A DNA stretch of 17,729 nt from Thermococcus sp. Lineage in GTDB: Archaea; Methanobacteriota_B; Thermococci; Thermococcales; Thermococcaceae. Both the position numbers and the translations under genes were made by a program. Location: NCBI GenBank assembly GCA_021160985.1, contig JAGHBN010000067.1:1-17729 (forward strand), given 5' to 3'. Each line of letters begins with the position of its first letter. The stretch's first letter is position 1. The notes under the pieces were generated by a model that worked only from the letters and a program-made list of their open reading frames with translations, was not told the DNA's origin and made no database searches. Below are positions 5,042 to 11,279 of the stretch, piece after piece.

Positions 5042-6301
5042 TCACATTTCGGACTTTAAAGTCCTCTCAATGCTTTCCTTTGCAATTTCCAGCAAATCTT
5101 CGGGCGTCAAAACCTCTATTCCTTCGGGCTCCCGCTCAAGGACTTCCGCGCTCGGAACCACTAGAACCTTCCTGCAGTCGAAGCGTGAAAGCTTTTCCTC
5201 AATCTTCCTCACTTCCTCCCTCTTTACCCTATCCTTCCACTTGACCTCTCCGACCAGCCCGAGCCTGTTAAACGCCTGAAGAGCGATGTCAAGCTCAAGC
5301 TCCGGGAGCTCCACGCTAACCCTTCTCAGGCCGTAAGCCTTGGCGAGTAAATCAGCGATGAAGTCTTCAACGTGCCTCGGAAGCTTGTAATCAACGGCCT
5401 TTCTTATGAACTCCACGGACGTTTCAAGCTCTGTGTAGGCGTACTTGGCCTCAAGGTAGAAGTGCAGGTCGAGGAGGGGAGATGCTATTGAATACCTGAA
5501 TCTCCGCCTCTTTCCAAAGATTGGCATCTTTCTTATTAAGCCCATCGACGAGAGAACTCGAAGATACTTTTGAATGCTTGAGACGGAATCGAGCAGACCC
5601 TTGTTAAGCAGATGACCTGCTATCTCGCCGCTCTTTGACTTCCCATCTGCTATCGAGTGAAGCACTGCCTGATGAACTTCTGAGAAGAAGACCTCCTCCT
5701 CAGTGAAAGCTTCTCCAATTACCTCTTTGACAACCGGTCCAGATGACGCGAGAAACTCTACCAGGAAGTCTCTAAGGGAAGGATGGTAGACCGGTACGAG
5801 CAGTGGTTCCCGCAGGTATGTGGAAGCCTCCACTAACTCTTTTCCCTTTACTTCCTTCGACAGCTCCACCAAGATTTCGCGCTCGTCTATGAGGCCAATC
5901 CTTACGGGAAAGACTATCCCAAGGAGAGGGCTCTCCTTTTCCTTGAAGAGCCTCATCGAGAGCCAGAGCGTCGAAGTCACGAGGATTACCTCGCTGTCAG
6001 GGGTTCCGGAGTGGGCATGCAAGAGGTCGAGAAAGTTATCGGGAAGACGGTGGAACTCGTCGATGACAATCCGCTCTTTTCCGAGCTTTTCAACGAACTC
6101 CCGCCAGAAGTCTTCGTAAATGAGGCTTCTTCCGTCGGTCCAGTCCATTATCGTACCGTCACGGTTTACAAAGTAGTAGCGGTCGTGCTCCAGGAAGTTC
6201 CTCACTATGAACGTCTTCCCCGTCTTCCTTCTCCCGTAGAGCATCTTCCATCCATAGTACCCGAGCTGGGCACGTTCGATTCTTCTCGGAATGATTCTCA
6301 T
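5042..6301 (-). CDS. Archaeal ATPase with C-terminal DUF234 nuclease-like domain
   Basis: A 419-aa protein of the archaeal STAND-like ATPase family (PF01637 type). Walker A is GRRKTGKT (23-30) and Walker B IVIDE (78-82). A winged-helix region follows at about 215-290. The C-terminal DUF234 part carries ELDIALQ (D338) and GEVKWK (E352, K354), the D-(x)13-ExK layout of PD-(D/E)xK nucleases. These genes are multicopy in Thermococcales and their role is unknown; defence or mobile-element functions are suggested but unproven. Start choice: ATG 6301 lies about 26 nt from a good BRE/TATA (minus strand, 6323-6340), implying a leaderless mRNA. ATG 6364 would give 440 aa but lies upstream of that promoter. 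The start is inside a 15-bp tandem repeat array. Confidence 0.75.
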   Translation of the reverse strand: MRIIPRRIERAQLGYYGWKMLYGRRKTGKTFIVRNFLEHDRYYFVNRDGTIMDWTDGRSLIYEDFWREFVEKLGKERIVIDEFHRLPDNFLDLLHAHSGTPDSEVILVTSTLWLSMRLFKEKESPLLGIVFPVRIGLIDEREILVELSKEVKGKELVEASTYLREPLLVPVYHPSLRDFLVEFLASSGPVVKEVIGEAFTEEEVFFSEVHQAVLHSIADGKSKSGEIAGHLLNKGLLDSVSSIQKYLRVLSSMGLIRKMPIFGKRRRFRYSIASPLLDLHFYLEAKYAYTELETSVEFIRKAVDYKLPRHVEDFIADLLAKAYGLRRVSVELPELELDIALQAFNRLGLVGEVKWKDRVKREEVRKIEEKLSRFDCRKVLVVPSAEVLEREPEGIEVLTPEDLLEIAKESIERTLKSEM

Positions 6302-6332
6302 GGGAATGATTCTGATTGGAATTTTTATAAAG
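6273..6332 (-). repeat. 15-bp tandem repeat array at the ATPase start
   Basis: On the plus strand, the unit GGAATGATTCT plus 4 variable nt starts at 6288 and 6303, with GGAATTTTTA at 6318 and a degenerate CGTTCGATTC at 6273, an exact 15-nt period. On the coding (minus) strand it gives repeated RIIP residues, and its upstream edge carries the TATA box. Confidence 0.75.
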
Positions 6333-6340
6333 GTTTCGGA
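6323..6340 (-). promoter_or_regulatory. Promoter of the ATPase gene
   Basis: On the minus strand, CCGAAACC (BRE-like) is followed by TTTATAAAAA. Its distance to ATG 6301 predicts a leaderless transcript. Confidence 0.65.
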
Positions 6341-6388
6341 CTTCTCCCAATTATAACCCTTCATAGCGCTGGCGTTTCTGATGCTGTA

Positions 6389-6445
6389 TATTTGATTCTC
6401 TTCGGAATGATTCTTAGGGGAATTATTCCCGCGGGAATATATTGC
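6389..6445. repeat. Second 15-bp tandem repeat array with 16-bp palindrome
   Basis: Units start at 6404 (GGAATGATTC), 6419 (GGAATTATTC) and 6434 (GGAATATATT), with a degenerate unit at 6389; the period is again 15 nt. Within it are the perfect palindromes GGGAATTATTCCC (6418-6430) and TATTCCCGCGGGAATA (6424-6439). In one minus-strand frame it reads IPAGIIPLRIIPKRI, mirroring the N terminus of the ATPase. Confidence 0.7.
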
Positions 6446-6493
6446 TCGACATTCCAAGTATTCCACTAAACAAGAGCTCCCGCGATGAACAAT

Positions 6494-6551
6494 CGAAATC
6501 CATTTTAGGCTTCTTTGGATAGTTGCACTAGGAGTTATCACGTACTGGAGG
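6494..6551 (+). promoter_or_regulatory. Possible promoter and leader with a mini-ORF
   Basis: CGAAATCC plus ATTTTAGG (6494-6509) resembles a BRE/TATA and predicts a start near 6532. GGAGG (6547-6551) is 8 nt before ATG 6560, which opens only the codons M-Y-L-M-stop (6560-6574). The gene's own ATG lies at 6580. Confidence 0.4.
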
Positions 6552-6579
6552 CTTTTGACATGTACCTTATGTAAACGGA

Positions 6580-7371
6580 ATGAAGCACATCGACAGGACT
6601 GCTGACAGAATAGTGGGAGAACACATAGCAGGCAGCCGGAACATGGATGAAGTCACAGAAGCATTCTGGAAGGCGTTTGGCATTAAGGTCAAGCCTGGCA
6701 GGTATCACACGGGTAAAAAAGGCGTTCTAGATCCTGTCATTTCGTCAGTAGAAATGGATATCGACACAAATGAGGCCACAAGAATCCTTGTGTGGTCCAG
6801 CATATTTGGGACTTTGCTCAAACAGCACTTCGGACATATTAGAGCAGGGGCGGCGCTAGAAACGCTGCTAGATAAGGCACCGCCGAGTTACGATAGGATA
6901 AAAAGCAATCACGAGGAGCTGGTAACCAACATATTGGTACCAGAACTTGAATACTACTTTGGGCCACTATCTTCAGAGCAAAAGAAGCAGGTTATGGGGC
7001 TCGCAAAGGTTGCGTTCAAGATCGCAGATGTATTCACGGATACAAAACTTGAACCAATAATAACAGGCTACTTTGACCACACATACAACGCACCAGATGT
7101 AGAAGAAGCAATAATGGCTCTTCTAAGATCGAAAGGCTACGATCCAGACCAGTTTAGGCAAGAAATCGTTAACATAATGAAAGAGTATGGGTTAGAGAAA
7201 CACATCCATCCTGACTTCTTGAAAAGAGAAGCCACGTCTCCAGCAAGTCCAGAAGAGCCATACAGGGAAATTCTCACCCGCCTCGACAGTCTGGAGGAGA
7301 AAATCGACGAGCTCACGAGGAAAGTGGACGAACTGGTGGAGCTCCTCAGGCTCCTCTCGAAGGAAGGATAA
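6580..7371 (+). CDS. Hypothetical protein with C-terminal coiled coil
   Basis: I do not recognise this 263-aa protein. It is soluble and mostly helical, with no signal peptide or membrane segment. Residues about 60-200 look like a compact helical domain (motifs SSVEMDIDTNEATRIL and ITGYFDHTYNAPDVEEAI). Residues about 226-260 form a clear heptad coiled coil (ILTRLDSLEEKIDELTRKVD), suggesting oligomerisation. Base use is odd: the first 640 nt are AT-richer, with AGA and ATA codons, than neighbouring genes, while the coiled-coil end is GC-rich like the rest of the genome, which suggests acquisition or a chimera. ATG 6580 is the first start in the open frame but lacks a well-placed ribosome-binding site. 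It is flanked by the ATPase and the VapBC pair. Confidence 0.65.
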   Translation: MKHIDRTADRIVGEHIAGSRNMDEVTEAFWKAFGIKVKPGRYHTGKKGVLDPVISSVEMDIDTNEATRILVWSSIFGTLLKQHFGHIRAGAALETLLDKAPPSYDRIKSNHEELVTNILVPELEYYFGPLSSEQKKQVMGLAKVAFKIADVFTDTKLEPIITGYFDHTYNAPDVEEAIMALLRSKGYDPDQFRQEIVNIMKEYGLEKHIHPDFLKREATSPASPEEPYREILTRLDSLEEKIDELTRKVDELVELLRLLSKEG

Positions 7372-7410
7372 ACGGCATCTTTTCCAATTCGAACCTATTT
7401 TTGCCAAAAA

Positions 7411-7420
7411 CTATTTATAT
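7411..7420 (+). promoter_or_regulatory. Promoter of vapBC
   Basis: TATA box TTTATAT (7414-7420) preceded by an A-rich stretch CAAAAA. The expected transcript start is about 7443, giving a very short leader with GGTGG (7443-7447). Confidence 0.6.
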
Positions 7421-7451
7421 CTGCCAGGATTATCAATAAACTGGTGGTTGT

Positions 7452-7670
7452 ATGGAAGCATTGGTTAAAAAGTTCGATCCACAGGGGCGGCTTCTCCTGC
7501 CGAAGGAGCTGAGAGATAAGCTCGGCGACGAGGTCATAATAGTCGACCTCGGGGACAGAGTGGAGCTCCTTCCGAGGAAAAAGGCAGATCTGCGGAAGTT
7601 CTTCGACAGCATCGAGATTGACGAGCTGAAGAAGTGGGAGGATCTCAAGAAGGAGCTGTGGGCGGAATGA
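7452..7670 (+). CDS. vapB: VapB-type antitoxin (AbrB/SpoVT DNA-binding fold)
   Basis: A 72-aa protein whose N-terminal half (KKFDPQGRLLLPKELRDKLG, then DEVIIVDLGDRVELLP) is the swapped-hairpin AbrB/MazE-like DNA-binding domain. The C-terminal half is acidic and helical (DLRKFFDSIEIDELKKW), as expected for a toxin-binding tail. VapB antitoxins neutralise the PIN-domain RNase partner and repress their own operon. GGTGG lies 4 nt before the ATG. The last 4 nt ATGA overlap the toxin start, giving translational coupling. The family fold is clear; autoregulation is inferred from other VapBC systems. Confidence 0.9.
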   Translation: MEALVKKFDPQGRLLLPKELRDKLGDEVIIVDLGDRVELLPRKKADLRKFFDSIEIDELKKWEDLKKELWAE

Positions 7671-8083
7671 GGTTCATTGATGCCAACGTCTTCATCTACG
7701 CGTTTCTGAAGCCAAAGAAGGAGCCACCAGAAAACGTTAAGGAAATCAAGGAACGGGCCAAGGCGATACTCTCGAGGATCAGCGAGGGCGAGCGTGTGGT
7801 GACTACCGTCGTTCACCTGAGCGAGGTGGCCAACGTCGTGGAGAGCAGGGGCGGGAAAGAGAAGGCAGCCGAAGTTGTTCTGGTGGTTCTGACGAGCGAG
7901 AACATTGATGTTCTTCCGGTCTCTCCCGGCGACTACTTGAAGGCCTCACTCATAGCTGAGGAGAAAAACCTCGGGGTGAACGACGCTTTAGCCTACGTTA
8001 AAATGAGAGAGCACGGCATAAAAGGGATTTACACGTTCGACCGGGACTTCGAAAAGCTGGACGTTGAGGTCTTGACGGAGTAG
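7667..8083 (+). CDS. vapC: VapC-type PIN-domain ribonuclease toxin
   Basis: A 138-aa PIN-domain protein. The acidic metal-binding residues are in place: D5 in FIDANVF, E53 in LSEVAN, D106 in GVNDAL and D125 with D127 in YTFDRDF. PIN toxins cleave RNA, often tRNA or rRNA; the target here is unknown. The start ATG 7667 overlaps the vapB stop (ATGA), and earlier in-frame codons are unneeded. Length is typical, and with all catalytic positions intact the toxin is probably active. The pair sits beside the ATPase/nuclease gene and the unrecognised AT-rich gene, in an accessory-looking block. Confidence 0.92.
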   Translation: MRFIDANVFIYAFLKPKKEPPENVKEIKERAKAILSRISEGERVVTTVVHLSEVANVVESRGGKEKAAEVVLVVLTSENIDVLPVSPGDYLKASLIAEEKNLGVNDALAYVKMREHGIKGIYTFDRDFEKLDVEVLTE

Positions 8084-8247
8084 CCCGCGACAGAAGTAAC
8101 ACTGCCCAATACAAAGGGTAAATTATTACCCGACCGAACCTTCAATCCCACAAATGAACTCATGTGGCTCTTAATGCCCTCTAGCGCACTTCGACGCCCA
8201 TAATTTCGTTTAGGTAAGGTTATAAGCAGTGGTGAGTAGAAGAAGCG
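8084..8247. other. Intergenic gap with small inverted repeats and promoter
   Basis: The 164-nt gap holds the inverted repeats GGGTAA/TTACCC (8118-8133) and CCACA/TGTGG (around 8149-8169), and the TATA box GTTATAAGC (8218-8226) of the aminotransferase gene, which lies about 35 nt before its ATG. No coding frame is credible here. Confidence 0.5.
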
Positions 8248-8256
8248 GTGATGCTC

Positions 8257-9426
8257 ATGGCGCTGAGTGACAGGCTGGAACTCGTTAATCCTTCTGAGAT
8301 TAGAAAACTCTTTGACCTTGCCCAAGGCATTGAAGGTCTCATCTCACTCGGGATAGGAGAACCTGATTTTGACACCCCCGAGCATATAAAGGAGTATGCC
8401 AAGGAGGCCCTCGACAAGGGAATGACCCATTACAGCCCCAACGCGGGTCTTATGATGCTCAGGGAAGCTGTTGCAAAGAAGCTGAAGGAGCAGAACGGGA
8501 TAGAGGCTGACCCAAAGACGGAAGTCATGATACTCACCGGCGCAAACCAGGCGTTTCTCATGGGAATGGCTGCCTTCCTGAGGGACAGTGAAGAAGTCCT
8601 GATACCATCCCCAATGTTCGTCAGCTATGCTCCGGCAGTGCTTCTGGCGGGCGGAAAGCCGGTTGAGGTCCCGACCTACGAGGAAAACGAGTTCCGCCTT
8701 TCAGTTGATGACCTCGAGAAGAAGGTCACCGAAAAGACAAGGGCCCTTATAATAAACACGCCCAACAACCCGACCGGTGCCGTTCTGACCCGGAAAGACC
8801 TCGAGGAGATAGCCGATTTCGCGGTGGAGCACGACCTCATAGTCTTCAGTGACGAAGTCTACGAACACTTCGTTTATGACGGGGTTAAGAACCACAGCAT
8901 TGCTTCCCTCGACGGTATGTTCGAGAGAACAATCACCATCAACGGGTTCTCCAAGACCTTTGCAATGACCGGCTGGCGCCTCGGCTTTGTTGCCGCCCCT
9001 GCATGGGTGATCGAGAAGATGACGCGCTTCCAGATGTACAACTCGACCTGTCCGGTTACGTTCGCCCAGTACGCGGCCGCGAAGGCCCTCGATGACCCAA
9101 GGAGCTGGGAGGCCGTCGAGAAGATGAGAAAGGAGTACGACAGGAGGAGGAACCTCGTCTGGAAGAGGCTCAACGATATGGGCCTCCCGACCGTGAAGCC
9201 GAAGGGTGCCTTCTACATCTTCCCGAGGATTAAGGACACAGGCTTAACCGACAAGGAGTTCAGCGAGCTCATGCTGAAGGAAGCTAGGGTCGCTGTGGTT
9301 CCGGGTTCGGCTTTCGGAAAGGCCGGTGAGGGATACATAAGGATAAGCTACGCGACCGCCTACGAGAAGCTTGAGGAAGCTATGGACAGAATGGAGAAAG
9401 TCCTCAAGGACAAAAACCTCGTTTAG
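8257..9426 (+). CDS. Aromatic aminotransferase, PLP-dependent class I/II
   Basis: A 389-aa fold-type I aminotransferase, very close to the structurally studied Pyrococcus horikoshii aromatic aminotransferase of the same length. It transfers amino groups between aromatic amino acids and 2-oxoglutarate in the cytoplasm. Visible marks are GEPDFDTP (34-41), the NNPTG motif (170-174), SDEVYEH (198-204), the PLP-binding lysine in GFSKTFAMTGWRLG (K233) and the C-terminal carboxylate-binding arginine in YIRISYA. GTG 8248 and ATG 8251 are in frame upstream, but ATG 8257 gives the family N terminus MALSDRLELV and follows GGTGA at a suitable distance. The gene seems to be transcribed alone and is convergent with pdo. 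A few T-runs (9438-9450) follow the stop. Confidence 0.92.
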   Translation: MALSDRLELVNPSEIRKLFDLAQGIEGLISLGIGEPDFDTPEHIKEYAKEALDKGMTHYSPNAGLMMLREAVAKKLKEQNGIEADPKTEVMILTGANQAFLMGMAAFLRDSEEVLIPSPMFVSYAPAVLLAGGKPVEVPTYEENEFRLSVDDLEKKVTEKTRALIINTPNNPTGAVLTRKDLEEIADFAVEHDLIVFSDEVYEHFVYDGVKNHSIASLDGMFERTITINGFSKTFAMTGWRLGFVAAPAWVIEKMTRFQMYNSTCPVTFAQYAAAKALDDPRSWEAVEKMRKEYDRRRNLVWKRLNDMGLPTVKPKGAFYIFPRIKDTGLTDKEFSELMLKEARVAVVPGSAFGKAGEGYIRISYATAYEKLEEAMDRMEKVLKDKNLV

Positions 9427-9527
9427 TGTCCCTCACCCTTTATCCCTTTTCTATGGATTTGATCTCTGCATCTGGCAGAAGCTTGAGAGAGGAAACTTCT
9501 GGAGTGAGAAAGCGGGCAACAAGGAGA

Positions 9528-9555
9528 GGGAAAAAACAAGAGCAGGAAAAGAAGA
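9528..9555 (-). terminator. T-rich terminator after pdo
   Basis: On the minus strand, after the pdo stop codon, CTTCTTTTCC and then GTTTTTTCCC give T-runs typical of archaeal termination. The rest of the 138-nt convergent gap (9427-9564) is purine-rich on the plus strand and shows nothing else. Confidence 0.5.
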
Positions 9556-9564
9556 GTCCCCGGC

Positions 9565-10245
9565 TCACTCGAGGGCCGCGAGGAGCTTCTCAAGGAACAT
9601 CTTCTCGGGGTAGGCGCCCTCGAACTGAACCTTGTCCTCGCCGTCCACCTGAATGACAACCTTCGGGACGGCCATAACGCTGTACTGGTCGGCCCACTCC
9701 GGGTACTCGATGGCCTCGACCATGTCGCCGAGTATCTTGCCCTTGCCGGCGTTGGTGTTCTCGATGGCGAACTTGTGGGCCATCCTGACGGCGAGCGGAC
9801 AGTAGGGGCAGGTCGGGGTGACGAAGACGAGTATCCTGACGTCCCTGTCAATGCTGGCGATGGCCTCCTTGCTCTCCGGCATGAGGTCCGTGGTGGCGTT
9901 GCTGACATCGACGATGTCCTCAAGGAATGCGCCGAACTCGTGGCCGGCCGGAAGGCCGAAGAACCTGACGCCCATGTCTCTGCCCTCCTGGATTATGGTC
10001 ACCGCTGGAGCTCGGTCAATCCTGTACTGCTCGGCTATCTCCCTGCCCTCCTCAGTGTCGAAGTCGTGGAACTCGTAGGAGAGCTTGTCAGTGAGCTCGC
10101 TGAGCTCCTGGACGAGCTGCTTCAGCTGGTCGCAGTACTGGCAGTGTTCCCTGCCGGTGAACCCGATAATCTTAACAGGGTCCGTCATCTTGGAGAAGAA
10201 CTCCTCCCTGATGACCTTCTTGTCAGCATCGCTAATCAGTCCCAT
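9565..10245 (-). CDS. pdo: Protein disulfide oxidoreductase (PfPDO-type, tandem thioredoxin folds)
   Basis: A 226-aa protein with two thioredoxin/glutaredoxin folds, nearly identical in recalled sequence to the P. furiosus enzyme of the same length. The N-terminal site is CQYC (35-38) and the C-terminal site CPYC (146-149), both at the positions known for PfPDO. It catalyses thiol-disulfide exchange in the cytoplasm, where hyperthermophilic archaea make many protein disulfides, and can accept electrons from a thioredoxin reductase. The start MGLISDADKK is preferred over an upstream TTG because GGAGGTG (10253-10259) lies 7 nt before ATG 10245. It is transcribed divergently from surR. In Pyrococcus this neighbourhood is, as I recall, the same, and SurR is reported to control pdo. 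Confidence 0.95.
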   Translation of the reverse strand: MGLISDADKKVIREEFFSKMTDPVKIIGFTGREHCQYCDQLKQLVQELSELTDKLSYEFHDFDTEEGREIAEQYRIDRAPAVTIIQEGRDMGVRFFGLPAGHEFGAFLEDIVDVSNATTDLMPESKEAIASIDRDVRILVFVTPTCPYCPLAVRMAHKFAIENTNAGKGKILGDMVEAIEYPEWADQYSVMAVPKVVIQVDGEDKVQFEGAYPEKMFLEKLLAALE

Positions 10246-10269
10246 TTCCAAACACCTCCATAGCTAAAG

Positions 10270-10332
10270 GTTTATAACGTTTTGAGCACAATACCACGTG
10301 GAGTTTAATCTCCAGGTTTGCAACCTAAGGTT
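10270..10332. promoter_or_regulatory. pdo-surR divergent control region with SurR-like sites
   Basis: Two GTT-n3-AAC palindromes occur: GTTTATAAC (10270-10278, on the pdo TATA-like sequence) and GTTTGCAAC (10316-10324). The second continues as AAC-n5-GTT (10322-10332), the 3' half of the published SurR extended site. Both are one base shorter inside than the GTTTn3AAC consensus as I recall it. Confidence 0.5.
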
Positions 10333-10341
10333 GAATGTTCA

Positions 10342-10350
10342 CTATATAAG
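10342..10350 (+). promoter_or_regulatory. Promoter of the surR operon
   Basis: TATA box CTATATAAG, predicting a start near 10372 and a leader of about 10 nt before ATG 10382. GGTG at 10372-10375 would be at the edge of the transcript. Confidence 0.65.
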
Positions 10351-10381
10351 CTTTACGTCACAAGTTTGGGTGGTGTGGGTC

Positions 10382-11092
10382 ATGACTGAACCGGACATAT
10401 TTTACATACTGGGGAACAAGGTGAGGCGCGATCTCCTCAGCCACCTCACCTGTACCGAATGCTACTTCAGCTTTCTCAGCAGCAAGGTCAATGTGTCTTC
10501 GACAGCCGTTGCAAAGCACCTTAAAATTATGGAGCGCGAGGGCGTGTTGAAATCCTACGAGCGCGAGGGCCCGTTTATCGGCCCGGCCAGAAAGTACTAC
10601 AACATAGCCCTCTCGAGGACTTATATCACAACTGTGACGCCGAACATCTTCTGGTACAGGGGGCTCGACCTCGGAGAGTTTCCCTTCGAGAAAGCGGAGA
10701 TCGACCTGGCGCGCATACCCCTTGAGCACGAGAGTCTCCTCCAGATGGTGAACTCCTTCCTTGAGCTGACATCAGAGCTCGAGAAGATACTCCAGGCGCT
10801 TCAAGCGGTGGAGAGCAGGCGCGACAGGCTCATGAAGGAGATCAAAGAGCGCTACCTCAAGGAGATAGGCGACATGACACAGCTCGCGATTCTGCACTAC
10901 ATCCTCCTCGTTGGCAAAGCCACGATCGATGAGCTCAGCGACAGGCTCAACCTCAAAGAGAGGGAGGTTTTGGTCAAGGCTCAAGAGCTGGACAAGTTCA
11001 TACCGTTAATAATAAAAGAGGGCACTATTAAAATCGACGAAGAAAGGCTCAAACAAAAGCTTGGCGGTGAAAGCGATGCCGGAGAAGATTAA
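10382..11092 (+). CDS. surR: SurR, sulfur/redox-responsive ArsR-type regulator
   Basis: A 236-aa regulator. The N-terminal ArsR-like winged helix (about 5-75) carries the redox switch CTEC (C24, C27) just before the recognition region SSTAVAKHLKIMEREGVL. The C-terminal half is helical with a second winged-helix-like segment. In P. furiosus the reduced protein binds promoters, activating hydrogenase genes and repressing sulfur-reduction genes; oxidation of the CxxC by elemental sulfur releases DNA. The open frame extends upstream to 10298, but ATG 10382 lies downstream of the TATA box and gives the family N terminus. It is followed by the ferredoxin gene with a 17-nt overlap and then the reductase, forming an operon divergent from pdo. 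Confidence 0.93.
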   Translation: MTEPDIFYILGNKVRRDLLSHLTCTECYFSFLSSKVNVSSTAVAKHLKIMEREGVLKSYEREGPFIGPARKYYNIALSRTYITTVTPNIFWYRGLDLGEFPFEKAEIDLARIPLEHESLLQMVNSFLELTSELEKILQALQAVESRRDRLMKEIKERYLKEIGDMTQLAILHYILLVGKATIDELSDRLNLKEREVLVKAQELDKFIPLIIKEGTIKIDEERLKQKLGGESDAGED

Positions 11093-11279
11093 AATAGTCG
11101 TTAACGAAGACCGGTGCTATCTCTGCGGGGGTTGCGCCGGCGTGTGCCCGACGTTGGCGATAGAGGTGCACTCAAGCGGCTGGGAGTTCCTCCAGGACAA
11201 GTGCATAAGCTGCAGGATATGCATAAACGCCTGTCCGGTTGGAGCGCTCAGCGAGGAGCCACTGGAGGTGAAAGCATGA
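11076..11279 (+). CDS. Small 2[4Fe-4S] ferredoxin
   Basis: A 67-aa protein with two cluster motifs, CYLCGGCAGVCP and CISCRICINACP, each CxxCxxCxxxCP. It should carry electrons in the cytoplasm. ATG 11076 is 4 nt after GGTGA and lies inside the 3' end of surR. The reductase gene starts in its stop codon (ATGA at 11276-11279). The tight coupling suggests it delivers electrons to the geranylgeranyl reductase, as shown for a ferredoxin encoded next to the reductase in Methanosarcina acetivorans. The partner assignment is inferred from gene order. Confidence 0.9.
   Translation: MPEKIKIVVNEDRCYLCGGCAGVCPTLAIEVHSSGWEFLQDKCISCRICINACPVGALSEEPLEVKA

Noticed and set aside
10298..10381. N-terminal extension of SurR by 28 codons
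   Set aside because: It would start upstream of the TATA box and cross the operator region. ATG 10382 gives the family N terminus.
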